Positions 1 to 11,306 of a stretch of DNA of 64,000 bases are shown here, one piece after another; position 1 is the first letter of the stretch; every line of letters starts with the position of its first letter. The translations under genes were made by a program, and so were the position numbers. The notes below the pieces were generated by a model. It searched no databases. It was not told the DNA's origin and saw nothing but the letters and a program-made list of their open reading frames with translations. Source of the stretch: Ovis canadensis (taxonomy: Eukaryota > Chordata > Mammalia > Artiodactyla > Bovidae); contig NC_091246.1 of assembly GCF_042477335.2 (NCBI RefSeq), positions 251,724,501 through 251,788,500 on the forward strand. Direction: 5' to 3'.

Positions 1-300
1 TCCGATTTGGGGTGCATTTCCTCTCAAGAGGGCAGATAAAACTACTGTCTTTGGTGCAATTAACGAAGCTCCTTGTTTCATAATTTCCACGCCCCCCTGT
101 TCTTCTGTTCTTTGCAATGAGGAGATCTGTGCTATAAGGCCTTGGGCCAGCTGACAGCTGCCCCTCTCCGACGTCACCCTCTAGCAGAGAGGTGGGACCG
201 TGTATCTGCTCTGGCTGGTGGGTACCACCAACAGACATCCTGCGTCTGCTCCGGCCCCAGCCCACTGTTAACAGGTGTGCCCAACCAGTTGCAGGCAGAC
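1..300. other. No recognised feature
   Basis: No gene or repeat family that I recognise lies here. Short open frames cross into the BovB fragment that follows and look accidental. Confidence 0.5.
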
Positions 301-966
301 TATTCAAAACACAAGCATCATGGGATCTGGTCCCAACATGTCATGGAAATAGATGGGGAAACAATGGAGACAGTGACAGATTTTGTTTTCTTGGGCTCCA
401 AAATCACTGCAGATGGTGACTGCAGCCATGAAATTAAAAGACACTTGCTCCTTGAAAGAAAAGCTATGACCAACCTAGACAGCATATAAAAAAGCAGAGA
501 CATTACTTTGCCAACATTAGTCAAAACTATGGTTTTTCCAGTAGGCATGTATGGATGTGAGACTTGGACCATAAAGAAGGCTGAGTACTGAGGAACTGAC
601 GCTTTTGAACTATGGTGTTGGAGAAGACTCTTGAGAGTCCCTTGGATAGCAAGGAGATCCAACCAGTCCATCCTAAAGGAAATCAGTCCTGAATATTCAT
701 TGGAAGGACTGATGCTGAAGCTGAAGCTCCAATACTTGGTCACCTGATGTGAAGACCCAACTCATTAGAAATGACCCTGACGCTGGGTAAGACTGAGGGC
801 AGGAGGAGATGGGTGTGACAGAGGATGAGATGGTTAGATGGCAACACTGACTCAATGGACATGAGTTTGAGCAAGCTTCTGGGAGTTGGTGAAGGACAGG
901 AAACCCCGGTGTGCTGAAGTCCATGGGGTCGCAAAGAATTGGACACGACTGAGCAACTGAACAATA
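301..966 (+). mobile_element. BovB (RTE LINE) 3' fragment, decayed
   Basis: The sequence encodes the C-terminal part of the BovB reverse-transcriptase polyprotein (recognisable blocks [15 protein letters not shown] and [11 protein letters not shown]) and ends in the BovB 3' end just after a GACACGACTGAGCAACTGAA-like string. In-frame stops and frameshifts break it, so it is an old 5'-truncated copy with no coding capacity. Confidence 0.85.
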
Positions 967-1034
967 ACAAAGTCCACTCAGGTAAATCCCAACTTGTCAA
1001 ACTATCTTGTCTTTTAAGAAAATGGATTATGTAT

Positions 1035-1180
1035 CCAGAATCCGACCATCTCTCATCAAGTCTATAACTACCACCCTGGCCCAAGCCACCACCATCTCGT
1101 CCCTGATTACTAACAACGTCCAGGAGTTGGTCTCTCCTCTTCCACCCCGACCCCTACAGTCTGCTCGACTCCACTGGACC
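1035..1180 (+). repeat. LINE2 (L2) fragment
   Basis: The run from ACCATCTCTCATCAAG through the CCCTACAGTCTGCTC block matches the part of the L2 consensus I remember (a string about finding substitutes in non-coding ancient LINE, followed by a 'tacagtct' block). It is strongly diverged. Confidence 0.5.
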
Positions 1181-2049
1181 GTGGGACTGAGGCTCGCTCC
1201 ATTGAACCTATTGGAAGCTGTCATATCAGCTGTTCACCTTCTTGAGATGAGATCGAAGTGTGTCCAAAAATACTTCCAGAGACCTGGGCTGGTGCATCAG
1301 CTGTTCAGGGTGGCTGCTGTTTCCTCAAGCGTTTGAAGACAGGGGCACACAGAGGGATGTCAGCCAGGGCTGGTGGAAACGGCCCTCATCAGGAAAGGAA
1401 AATGTCGCATCGCCAGTGTGGACACAAAATAAAACACCCAGCTTCACGTTTGTACTGTGAGCGACCGTCCTGTGCATTGATGAGCGAGTCACCAAGAGGC
1501 TGCTCCTCTCGGGTGCTAACTCCTCCGCAGTGGCCCCCCGCCCTCTCTGCTTCTCTGCTGGAGTTTGGTCGGTTCTGGTTTCAGGGCGAGGGTAAACATG
1601 CTCAAAGTCTTTATCGTGGGGCGTTGCCCCGGTGGGATTAAGAAAACAGATATGCCTGTTATTCTCAGAATGATCTCCAAACTAACGCTGAAGCAAAGTG
1701 ATCTAGTTTTCTTTGAAATTCTGTTAAGAGGCATAAAAGTAGATCCACCGACTATATAAAAGGCTCATCTTAAGTATACCTGAACCACAGAGAACTGTGC
1801 GCCCTTTTATCTCAACTTATGATGAAACCCTTAGTTTAACAATGCGTAAAGAGAAATTCTTTTGCTTCTTGGGGCAAGGTGGCTTTCTTTGCCATCAGAC
1901 AAAAGCTTGTAGAGCGTGAACAAAAGCAAAGTCTAGTGTGTGGGAGGTCTTGCTTTTGTCATGCCTGGTAGTGAGAGAGATCCATCACTAGTCTTGGAAG
2001 TTTTGCACTGGAATCAAGCCTTGTTGTATTGTTGTGTGTGTGTAGGGGG
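1180..2049. other. Intergenic, no gene recognised
   Basis: Several open frames of 60-130 codons overlap on both strands, but none shows a recognisable domain or a consistent exon structure. I read the stretch as intergenic. Confidence 0.5.
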
Positions 2050-2139
2050 TGCTCTTGCCTGGAGAATCCCAGGGACAGAGGAGCCTAGTGGGCTGCTGTC
2101 TGTGGGGTCGCACAGAGTCGGACACGACTGAAGCGACTT

Positions 2140-2140
<1 letters not shown>
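2050..2140 (+). mobile_element. Bov-A SINE, partial
   Basis: The 3' half of a Bov-A unit is present (CTTGCCTGGAGAATCCCAG, then GGGTCGCACAGAGTCGGACA, then CGACTGAAGCGACTTAGC). It runs directly into the AGC microsatellite, the usual arrangement of this SINE subfamily in ruminants. Confidence 0.85.

Positions 2141-2180
<40 letters not shown>
2141..2180 (+). repeat. (AGC)n microsatellite, about 13 units
   Basis: An uninterrupted 40-bp run of the trinucleotide GCA/AGC sits at the 3' end of a Bov-A SINE. On the minus strand one frame reads as polyalanine. That open frame is a by-product of the repeat and not a gene. Confidence 0.97.
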
Positions 2181-2181
<1 letters not shown>

Positions 2182-2983
2182 GGTGGCTGCTGGCCCATGG
2201 TCGCGCTCACCTCGCCTCTTCAGCAGGACTGCCCTGGATTTGCGGCTGTGGGCTGGGTCCCTGGGTACTTTCAGGGCAAGGACTGCTGTGTCAGAACCAC
2301 CTGCCATCTGTTGGTGAAAATTTTTTGGATTCTACGGGATGAGTCACTTCTTTCTCCTGCTGTTCCTTCTGCTGCCAGGATGAATTTACCTACTGGACTT
2401 TATCAGGGGATGTGCTGGAGTGGCTTGGCATGCAATGCTTTGTCCTGTGCGAAGTTCAGGTCCTTGATGAGCGATCGTCCCAAGGCCAGTGCTAGAAGAG
2501 GTGGGGAGGAGGCTCCCCTGAGTTTCAACAAGACGGAGAGATGACCAGACGCCATCCAGCCTGGCCCTCACCCCAGGGCCCTCCCAGATAGCGTGACAGC
2601 TGTTGCCTTCACCTGGCTTGAGTCCACAGTCTAAGGTGGTTCCACATTTTCTTGCCAACGCTGTCATGCTAGGGTGCCATCGTTGGCCAGCAAGCACAGC
2701 ACAGGGCAAGCCCTGGGTGACTGTTGGTTAAACGAGTAACTCAGGTCTGCCAAAGAGGGGGTCAACTTCAGACCTACCAGGGCCACCAAGAGTTGGGTCC
2801 TGGGCTCGGCTTAGCCCGTGGGGACAGGGCACCTGATGGGCAGTACCACCTACAGAGCCAAGAACTCTGAAATTCTGATGCAGTCTGCTCTTGACAACCT
2901 CAAGAGGAGAGTGAGTACTGGAATGGTCTGGGGGAGAAATTCAGAAGTCTCTTTCCATACAAACAAGCTTAATGCTTTGATAG
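2181..2983. other. Intergenic, no gene recognised
   Basis: No domain-bearing frame or known repeat was recognised between the AGC tract and the next Bov-tA element. Confidence 0.5.
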
Positions 2984-3198
2984 GTTTCCCTGCTGGCGTA
3001 GTTGGTAAAGAATCTGCCTGCAATGCAAGAGACCCCCTGCAATGCAGGAGATCAGGTATGATCCCTGGGTTGGGAAGAGCCCCTGTGGAGAAGGAAATGG
3101 CAACCAACTCCATTATTCTTGCCTGGTAAATCCCTTGGACAGAGGCTCTGCGGGCTACAGTTCACGGGGTCGCAAACAGCTGGACACGACTTAGTGGC
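2984..3198 (+). mobile_element. Bov-tA SINE
   Basis: A near full-length element: tRNA-like head (TTTCCCTGCTGGCGTAGTTG, with the GTAAAGAATCTGCCTGCAAT block), middle (GGGTTGGGAAGAGCCCCTG) and tail (GGTCGCAAACAGCTGGACAC). A short piece of the head around CCCCTGCAATGCAGGAGA is repeated. Confidence 0.9.
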
Positions 3199-3465
3199 TA
3201 AACCACCACCGTGCTCTGCCATGAGCTGAGATCAGCAGCTTCGGGAAGGGTAGGCATCTGGAGTGCCTGGGAAAGAAGACTTGGAACTCACAGCAGAGCC
3301 AAGTGCTTTGCCAAGGAGAACACTGCAGACCGGGTCCAGGCAGCTGTCTGTTGGCGAGCCAAGTGTGGTGGCCGAAGTCTTGGGCTGAAACAAGAAGACG
3401 CACGTCTCCACCAACTCATCTTCATGTGAGCTGACTTTCATTGTTGGTACTGTCATGTCCTGTCC

Positions 3466-3516
3466 CCTCTCACACACACAAAAAGCTCATTAAGGAGTTT
3501 CAAATCTAGCTTTATT
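3466..3516 (-). terminator. UBXN10: UBXN10 polyadenylation site
   Basis: On the minus strand an AATAAA hexamer (3516-3511) is followed about 25 nt later by a GU-rich stretch (TTTTTGTGTGTGTGAGAG, 3484-3467). This spacing and composition are those of a standard mammalian cleavage and polyadenylation site. It would give UBXN10 a 3' UTR of about 2.1 kb with cleavage near 3490. A second AATAAA at 4992-4987 lacks an equally clear GU-rich element and could serve a shorter transcript. Confidence 0.65.
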
Positions 3517-4167
3517 AACAGATCCCCAAATATACTAAAATATTTCTATGCTTTGTGTGTTCCACTTTTTTTCCCACCACCCCAAAATTCTAAGCTAGTA
3601 GCAGCAGCAAATCCCTAAGTGCACAACATTCTAACTCCTTTAAGCATGCTCCATTTCACTGCAGTTTGCTAAAGATTTCCTGCCTGGAGAAATTACCAAG
3701 TCCCAGGTGGGTGGGATTTTATTCTTACCACAGAGTAGGTGTGATTTCGTGGGAGGCTCTTCCTCCTGATCTTCCTCGGAGATCAGAGGCAGAGTTCTGT
3801 GCTCCAGTCCCAGGTGGGAGGCGAAACTCCTGGACTGTGAGTACCAGGCACGAGTTACCTGGCCCCTGGCCCCCCTGCAGGGTCAGCGGCCGGAGGATGG
3901 GGCCAGTGGCGGGGGCCTGACCAAGGCACTGCCCGCCCTGGCTGACCTTTGCAATCAGAGGAGCGGCTAACCAAAATGGCATTAAGAAATGTTGCAAAAC
4001 ATTCCAAAATAGCCTATTCTAGAATGATCTGGGTGGTGTGGGATGCAGTTTGGGACAAGGTAAGCCTTCTTCAGAGAAATGATGCTGGTGTTAATCTCCG
4101 GGGCTGTGTTATTGATTTGCTGGAAGTAACATTTCCAACTGCAGGCCTTATCTACACGCAAGATGCA

Positions 4168-4292
4168 CCTGTTTTTGGTTTTGGTTTGGCTTTTTTGGCA
4201 GCGTGTGGGATCTTAGTCCCCTGACCAGGGATTGAACCCACGCTCCCTGCATTGGAAGCCTGCAGTCTTATCTGCTGGACCACCAGAGAAGT
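4168..4292 (-). mobile_element. CHR-type SINE inside the UBXN10 3' UTR
   Basis: The plus strand shows the reverse complement of a CHR-family SINE: GTGTGGGATCTTAGTCCCCT, then ACCAGGGATTGAACCCACG, then GGACCACCAGAGAAGTGC. If the UBXN10 transcript ends near 3490, this element is part of its 3' UTR in sense orientation. Confidence 0.85.
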
Positions 4293-5622
4293 GCTGAGAT
4301 GCACTTGCTGCGATACTTCTAGAAGCCCTGCCTTCTCTGTATACCTAGCAAGCCGAGGTGCTTATCAGTACTCAGGGCTTCCTGACAGCACGGCTCTGGG
4401 AGGATAAATGTTCCCCACTCTGAAGGGCGATTTGGCCATAAAGGGGGTCCAGATGCGACATGGGAGCCTTGCTGAGCTCACCATATGAGGAAACTTTGGC
4501 AGATTTCCATGTCAGCACTTCAGAGCTGGAGAAACAAGGCTCGGGGGTCTGCCACGCAGCTGCAGGCATCATGCTGACTGGCCGGGCATTTACTTGGGCA
4601 CATGGTCTCAGCACAGGTGCAGCAAAGCAACACCAAACCCAGGCGCCCTCTCCCTCCAGGGGATTCTAATTCAGAGAACGTGGGCACCTGTGTTACCTCC
4701 AGGGCGCCTCTGCGCTTGAAGTTGGGAGACCCTGAAACTGGGGGATAAAACAGCGTATCCACACCTAGATCAGTCCTACAAACTTGTGCAGACTTGTGGG
4801 CCTTTGTGTCATTTAAAAGCAAACGATACCACCACTGGCAAATGCCAAGGATGTCAGATGCTGCTGGCTTTTCTCAGTTTGGGGAAAATCTTGTGCACAG
4901 AGAGCAGCTACCAAAAATTGTAAACCTGGTCAGACTCTGTTAAAAATATAAAGTGGCCCCTGGCTACTCACTGCTTATGGAAGGGATTTATTTTCCAGCT
5001 CTTGGACTCTCTCAGAAATGTTGATGTGCTCGGGGATCTGTATTAGCAAAAGACCTATTCTTTCCCCTGAAACCACCTCACACGAACGGTAATACCCGAG
5101 AACTCGGGCCACCCGAGACTGGCAGAGGGGCTGCTCCCCAAAGTCAGCTGCCTGCTTCTTAAAGATGCCTGCGAGGAACACAAATGCCAGTGCAGTACTT
5201 CCTCAACCCTGGTTATTTAACAGACCAGAATCCTCTCTGGGAAGTGTTTAATCCTGCATCAAATACAGAAAGGCGAACCACTGGCTTCCAGCAAGTGCAA
5301 GTTCATCGCAAAGGCAACCAGGTGCTCCAGGAAGGACCTGAGCAGCAAAGGAGGGCTGGGCTCTTCAGGGAGCAGCCTCAGTCACTCGCCAGTTCACTCC
5401 AGCGCTGGAGAGAACTGAACAACAGGAAGAGAATCTTCTTAACGCATTTGGTGCGTGTGTAGATTTCACGGCTCTGAAGAAGATGCTTGGAGGGCGGGCA
5501 TCCCAAGAGCCACAGGTGCAGCAGGTCTATATGGCACTTGGAAGCAAGCTGCCGGGGAGGCCGTGGCACCCATGCATGCACCTCGCTGAGACACCCAGGA
5601 CCCCAGTCCAATGGCTGCAGAC

Positions 5623-6468
5623 TCAGGACCAACCTTCCCCCTCTTCCTGGGAGATGCCCAGCACCGACTTGTTGGGGATTCCACAGTCCTGCAGAGACTT
5701 GCTGAGGTCAGAGAAACGTCTCCTGGGCACCTCCATCGTCTCAACGGCGCAGTGTTGGTAGGTGGCCTCGTTCTTGTGTTCGGCCACGGCCACGACGGTC
5801 TGCAAGTCATCAGTTGGCCGGAAGTGGCGGACGAACCTTCGGCCTGAGGGTGAGCGGATGGCGAGCAGCAGCCTTGGCTCTTCATCTGATGGCTCTTTCA
5901 GGTCTCCGACCCTGGAGGAGGTCTGTCTCTTGGTCCGCACGAGGACTCTCCTCTCTGGGGAACAGGTATGAGCCTGGGGATCTTTTTCACCCATCTTCGT
6001 GGTGCAGGCCTCCTCCTGGGAAAGAGCCTGGGCGCTGCTGAGCTGCAGGGAGCCGGCCTTCTTAGCGACAGTCTCCAGGGCGCCCTCCTCCAGGGTCCTC
6101 CTGTTGATGGAAGGGAGGACTGGGTACTTATTGAGGGAAGAGGACGCCCCAAAGGGCGCCTGCTGCAGCAGCTCTGGGATCTCACTGGGGGCTCCCTGAC
6201 CTGGAGATCCGGGGGAGCAGGCTCCGGGTTTCTGGCTGCTCGGCGACTCGCAGGGAATGGCTGGAGGTAGAGAAGCCGGGGCGCAGCCGGAACAACCCTC
6301 TGTGCCCAGGTGCTTGTGCAGTCTTGGCCGAGTGCGTCCCTTGGCAGACTTGGGCCTCGTGACATGCATGTTGAGTGAGTCTGGCTGCCAAAGGAAGCTG
6401 TCGGTCACCGTGCTGCCAACAGGGCTGCATTCAGGGGGGGCTATAGTCACAGGGGCTTCGGTGGCCAT
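5623..6468 (-). CDS. UBXN10: UBX domain-containing protein 10
   Basis: An intact 281-residue reading frame that closely matches human UBXN10 (280 residues as I recall it), starting MATEAPVTIAPPEC and ending EEGEGWS. Residues 1-190 are low-complexity and probably disordered, with a basic stretch RPKSAKGRTRPR at about 38-49. Residues 195-273 form the UBX domain (EPRLLLAIRSPSGRRFVRHF at the start), with the MEVPRRRF loop at about 245-252 where UBX proteins contact p97/VCP. The family recruits the p97 ATPase, and UBXN10 is reported to link p97 to intraflagellar transport complex B in cilia. The whole coding region is in one exon. The start is supported by a purine at -3, G at +4, homology, and a splice acceptor 15 nt upstream (exon begins at 6483). 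No frameshift or missing motif is visible. Confidence 0.97.
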   Translation of the reverse strand: MATEAPVTIAPPECSPVGSTVTDSFLWQPDSLNMHVTRPKSAKGRTRPRLHKHLGTEGCSGCAPASLPPAIPCESPSSQKPGACSPGSPGQGAPSEIPELLQQAPFGASSSLNKYPVLPSINRRTLEEGALETVAKKAGSLQLSSAQALSQEEACTTKMGEKDPQAHTCSPERRVLVRTKRQTSSRVGDLKEPSDEEPRLLLAIRSPSGRRFVRHFRPTDDLQTVVAVAEHKNEATYQHCAVETMEVPRRRFSDLSKSLQDCGIPNKSVLGISQEEGEGWS

Positions 6469-6503
6469 AGCTTCTCAACAGCCCTAAGGAAGCAGGAGAA
6501 AAG
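6469..6503 (-). other. UBXN10: UBXN10 coding-exon acceptor and 5' UTR end
   Basis: Read on the minus strand, a pyrimidine-rich tract (CTCTTTTCTCCTGCTTCC) precedes TTAG, and the exon would begin at 6483. That leaves 15 nt of 5' UTR before the start codon. It fits a non-coding first exon upstream, as in the human gene. Confidence 0.7.
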
Positions 6504-6895
6504 AGGAGGCCATGCGTTAAATGTTCTGGGACTTCTGGACCTGAGCTGTCCCACTCCGCACGGGCCAGCATAAGGACCAGCCACAGTGGGGGCGGGGGAG
6601 GGGTGGTGCAGAGCAGCTTCTCTCTAGAAGCTGCAAGTCATTCATGCATTCACTCCAGGCATTGGAGCTATCAGTGAACCCAAGACCCTGCAGCTCAAAA
6701 TATTACAGTGAGAAGAGGCTGGTGTTAAACCCACAGCAAACAGGTCTTTGGAAAGAGTAGCAACTGGTATGGCAAAAGTAAAGGTGCCGCACCAGAGAGT
6801 GACCGGGCGGCCCGGGGGCTCAGCGGTGAGGAGCCCGCCTGGGAGGCCTGCGGAGGAGGCCCGCAGGAGACTGCCTACGAAGCAGGAGTGCCCGG

Positions 6896-7094
6896 ATGCT
6901 CAGCCATGTCTGACTTTCCAATCCCAGGGACTGCAGCCAGCCAGTCTCCTCTGCCCATGGGATTCTCCAGGCAAGAATGCTGGAGTGGGCTGCCATGCCC
7001 TTCTCTGGGGGAGCTTCCCCATCCAGGGACAGAACCCAGGTCTCCCACATTGCAGGTGGATTCTTGACTGTCTGAGCCACCAGGGGCTCCCTTT
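6896..7094 (-). mobile_element. Bov-tA SINE
   Basis: Reverse-complement Bov-tA: TGGGATTCTCCAGGCAAGAA in the middle, ACATTGCAGGTGGATTCTTG in the tRNA-like part and CTGAGCCACCAGGGGCTCCC at the edge. It lies in the putative UBXN10 intron. Confidence 0.9.
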
Positions 7095-7693
7095 GTTCCA
7101 AAGAGGGCAAGGAATCCTGTTCGGTTGCCCAGCCAGGAAACCATGCCCAGCTTCACTTAAGACTTGAAAGTTAGACCCACAAGCGGCGTGCACTCCTTAC
7201 AGAGGAGGGGCCCAGTCCTCACTGAGGAAGAGCCCCTCTCTGCCACCCCGGTTTTCCCTCCCTTTATCCTTTCCTCCCTCTTTTCCCACCTCCTCAGAGC
7301 TTCTTTTCATTCAACCTTGTGTGGCTCGGTGCACCTCACTTCATGCAATGACCCTCTGCTGCCCTCAGTCACCAGGCTAGGGGAGGAGAGGAGACCCCAC
7401 TGCTGGTCCACTCACTGGCCAGAACTCAGGGAGGACTCGGCTTCCAGACCGGGGCCGGCAGTCCCTTTCCATAAATGGCCGGAGAGTAAATATTTTCGGC
7501 TCTGTGGGCCACAGTCTGTCGCGGCTACTCATTTCTGCCCATGTAGTGTGAAAGCCGCCATCGACAGTGTGGAAATGAACGGGAGTGGCTTTGCTCCAAG
7601 AAAACTGCCTTTCTGGACACTGGCATTTGAATTTCGTACCCTTTTTCATGTGGCACGGAAGAGTCTTCTATTTTTCTCAACCATTAAACACAG

Positions 7694-7906
7694 TTGTTAG
7701 CTCATGCTCAGTCGTGTCCGACTCTGTGCAAGCCCCACGGACTGCAGGCCCGTCGTGCTCCTCTGTCCGTGGGGATTCTCCAGGTGAGGATACTGGAGTG
7801 GGCTGTCTTGCCCTCCTCCAGGGGATCTTCTCGACCCAGAACAAACTCAGGTCTCCCACCTTGCAGGCAGATTTGTTACCGTCTGAGCCACCAGGGAAGC
7901 CCTGTT
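7694..7906 (-). mobile_element. Bov-tA SINE with target-site duplication
   Basis: Full-length reverse-complement Bov-tA running from CAGTCGTGTCCGACTCTGTG to GAGCCACCAGGGAAGCCC. It is flanked by TGTTAGCTC on the left and TGTTAGTTC on the right, a 9-bp target duplication with one mismatch. Confidence 0.92.
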
Positions 7907-7931
7907 AGTTCGTGAGCCACACAGAGTGTGG

Positions 7932-8128
7932 GGACTCTCCCTGGTGGTCCAGTGATTACAAATCCACCTTGCAATGCAGGGGACGTGGGTTTCATCCCTG
8001 CTTGGGGATCCGTGGAGCAACTAAGCCTGCGTGCTGTAACCAGTCTGTGCACTGCATCAAAGGTCCCACGTGATGCAACTGAGACCAGACACAGCCAGAT
8101 AAGTAAACAAATATTAAAAAAAAACCAG
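7932..8128 (+). mobile_element. CHR-type SINE
   Basis: Starts CTCTCCCTGGTGGTCCAGTG, contains the degraded promoter B-box region GGGTTTCATCCC, and ends in an A-rich tail (TATTAAAAAAAAACC). It abuts the previous Bov-tA within about 25 bp. Confidence 0.85.
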
Positions 8129-8299
8129 AAAGGCAGAGTGCTGCCCCAAGGCCATCAAGCAGCCTGAGAAACAGAACCCAGGTCCGTAACACCCAATTCT
8201 CAAGGGCCGAGCTTGGCCTCTCCCCCACCACTGATCACGTTCTGTTTCTTCAGTAGCTGTTGACATTTCTGGTACATTGCTTTCTTCATCTATAGAAGT

Positions 8300-8400
8300 A
8301 GCTGCATGACCTTGAAAACATTATGTAACTAGCTCTGAACCTCAGTCTCTTTGTCTGCAACAGGAGGACAGTAATATGAAGCAGAGTAGGTAAGGCCATA
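8300..8400 (+). repeat. MIR fragment
   Basis: The block GCATGACCTTGAAAACATTA followed by CTGAACCTCAGTCTCTTTGT has the typical MIR core layout (a 'tgacctt...aacctcagt' string). It is diverged, as expected for an ancient SINE. Confidence 0.6.
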
Positions 8401-8682
8401 AAAACCAGACTTGTAAAAGCTTAGGCTTTTCTGCTTTTGGTTTCCTCTTTGTTTAGTGCTTTCAACTATTTAAGGTCCAAAAGTCTTACCAGCTGCCTCA
8501 GAGTTCTTTTCCAGGGGGTCCTGTGGTGGGTCCACTCCCAGTTACCTCTAGCTGGGTGACTCACGGGCCCCATGTCTGCCCCCTTCACCGCTCAGAAATG
8601 CCAGAAGGTGGACTCCAACGAGCTACTGCTTATGAAACTATCTCCAAAAAAGTGTTCTAATGTGTCCCTTCTTCTCCCACAT

Positions 8683-8812
8683 TTTATTTATTTATTTGTG
8701 GGCACGCCACAAGGTGTGTGGGATCCTAGTTCTCTGACCACAGACCGAACCTGGGCCCTCAGCAGTGAAAGCACAGTGTCCTAACCGCTGGGCCACCAAG
8801 ACGTCCTCCCAG
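8683..8812 (-). mobile_element. CHR-type SINE
   Basis: Reverse-complement CHR element: TGTGTGGGATCCTAGTTCTC, then GACCGAACCTGGGCCCTCAG, then CTAACCGCTGGGCCACCAAG, with a (TTTA)n tail on the left. Confidence 0.8.
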
Positions 8813-10949
8813 TCCCACACTTTAATCATATACTTACCTCTCATCGACTTACTCCAAGCTACCTTCATCACACAACCCTGAGTGGCTCAACTCAAAGCCT
8901 CTTAGTTCTGTACCCCAGTATTCCCATTCTGTGCATATTACTATCCCTGCCTAATCTGAGGGTGTATGGCCTTCCTCGCTACTAAAACCACAGCTAAAAC
9001 AAACACGCAACATTCCTATGTATCCCTTAAGTCCTACTCAGCTCAAAGTCTGCTCTGTCTTAACTGCAAGGCCCTGTGTGTACTCCACTCTGCTCACAGC
9101 CTGAGCCTTTCCACACTCCCAAGTTCCCACTTCGTCTTTCACACTCAATCTGGCTGCTGGGGAGTTTGGGAGCCTTCTCGGCATTAAAAAAAAAAAAAAA
9201 GCCTGCCCAACTCCTTGTTAATTTAATCTATTTTCTGATCAACTGTGAAGAATGTGGGGTTTTTTCCCCTTTAATTTTAAAGCCTTTCACTTGTAATTAA
9301 GCAGCTCTGCACCTGAAGTCAGGGCGGCATGGGAAGGTCAGAATTGCCCAACTGTTCTGCCAAAGAGAAGCTCAACTGGGAAGCTGACTCCCCCTCTCTG
9401 CCCACCCTCCCCCCCTCGAGGAAGGGCTATTAATTCGCCACAGCTTCTACAGAATTATCACAGACTTGGCTTCTAACTCCCACACATGCCTGGGGAAGGT
9501 TTAACTGTCAGTAAGTTTGGTAACTTAGAAACCTCTTCCTTAACAACTTTGATGAGGAAAGTCACGTGTTCTCGCAGGCTCTGCTGGATTATTTTTAACA
9601 GTAAAACTTGACTGCGTGCATGCACTTTCTATACCTTTTGGTGCTATATAATTATCCATGTTCAGGGGGTGTCATAGTCAAGACACCCTGGTCATAAGAT
9701 AACATGACTTTGAGCTATCTCAGAGGGGAAAAAATCCTCAATTATGACTAATTCCTCTAAGCCCACTCATGGTTATTTAGAGATTAACACCTCCTTCAGG
9801 TAAAAGCGTTCCACCGAACCTGCTTTCATAACCCTCTGCCTCCTCGCGAGTGCAGGGACCATCTGCTACATGGAGGGAACACCAACTCTCCCCAGCTTCT
9901 CCCGCAGGGAGAGGGGAGGTGGGGGAAACAGGTGTCTGGGGACCTGGGCCAGCGGTGCCTTTCGATTCTCACCTTGGGTCTCATGCTCTACCTGGGAGGC
10001 TTCTGCCACAGCCATTGTCAACCCTGCTAGGCTCAGCTCACCACCTCTAGGCCTGGCACACTCTCAACCACAAAGTGATTTTTGACAGGATCTAGGCGTA
10101 GGCTTCTGTCAAGCTGCCAGCTGAATAGGCAAGTGGCCTGTTTACTTAAAACATAATAGCTGTACCCAGAGGCCTGCTAGGAGTCAGAAAGCAAACACTG
10201 ATAACTGTTCCCAAGGAACCACCAAAGGACAGGTGCCCATTTCTTAGGATTAATACCAAATCAGCTGGAAAGAAGGAGAATTTTGACTGGAGAAGCTAAA
10301 GTCATATTCCTGCTTCCCAAAGGCCCCGACCTCCCCACAGCGGGTCAAACCACCCTATATCACTCACAACCCAAATCTAAGCCTACGATAAATGCAAGAA
10401 AATAATAAGCACCCACATACCATCTGCTGGTATATACCAAGGATACATACATTTGTTTTGAATTGGTCTTCTAAAAATGTTTATCAGTTAATACTCTCCC
10501 TTGCCAACCCCCACCCCTCCTTGTGAGGCTTTCAGGATGAAAACACTCAGAAGCAGCAGGAGAGGACAGCTGGCCTGAAAATGAGAACACCTTGGTACCA
10601 TTCCCAGTTCTGCCTGGGACTAATGATTAGAATACACTGTCCGCAGAGAGCCAAGTTCAAAAGGGGGGCGTGGAGAAACTGGACCACAAGGCCACCAAGT
10701 GATCAAAGATTTGGAAAAGGAATTGGGGATGATTCCAACAGCAGTGAGGAGCGGTGATCAGGGGTTGGTGGAGGGGAAGAGCTCAATTCTTTTCCAAGTA
10801 CAGGCAGCTCCAGAAGGAAGCAAGCTTGGGCAGCAGGAGCAATGTGGGAGGAGGGGCAAGAAAGAGCCTCTAGAAAGTGCCAATTGACTTGGGTGAAAGA
10901 GCACTGGTCTGGGGGAGGCTCAGAGCTGGTTCCGGCCTCTGCCAGAGTC
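8813..10949. other. Putative UBXN10 intron, largely unique
   Basis: Apart from a 15-base A run near 9186-9200, I recognise no repeat, RNA gene or exon here. With the inferred UBXN10 first exon at about 11.3 kb, this would be the proximal part of its only intron. Confidence 0.5.
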
Positions 10950-11306
10950 ACAGGACGTCCGCCTGTCCCTCTCAGTCTGCGTCCGGTCTGTACTGCCCAG
11001 CCAGGAGGACATGGCCCAACGGTTTCCAAGGCCCCTCGGCTTCAGCAGAGCCCGGGAACCGTCCCATTCCGGCAACGGTGAGCTCTGGCCAGCTGGGCTG
11101 GCTTTGCCCCTGGGGAGTAGCCCCTTCCCTCCTGGAACCCCAGCCTGTCTCCCGGGGTTCGCCCTTGGGCTCTGCTCTGGGGAGGCCTTCCCCGGGATGG
11201 GGGAACAGACGAGCCCTGCGGGGCTCGAGTCTGGCCCCTCCAGGCCCCCGGGGAGGCAGAGGACAGACCCTGGGGCCCGCCCAGCGGCCCAGCCGCCCGC
11301 GCTCAC

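Noticed and set aside
2014-2307. Minus-strand open frame with a polyalanine run
   Set aside because: The alanines come from the (AGC)n microsatellite at the end of a Bov-A SINE.
7694-7906. tRNA-like promoter boxes (GTTCGATCCC-type) in many places
   Set aside because: They are the tRNA-derived heads of Bov-tA and CHR SINEs. No cloverleaf tRNA gene is present.
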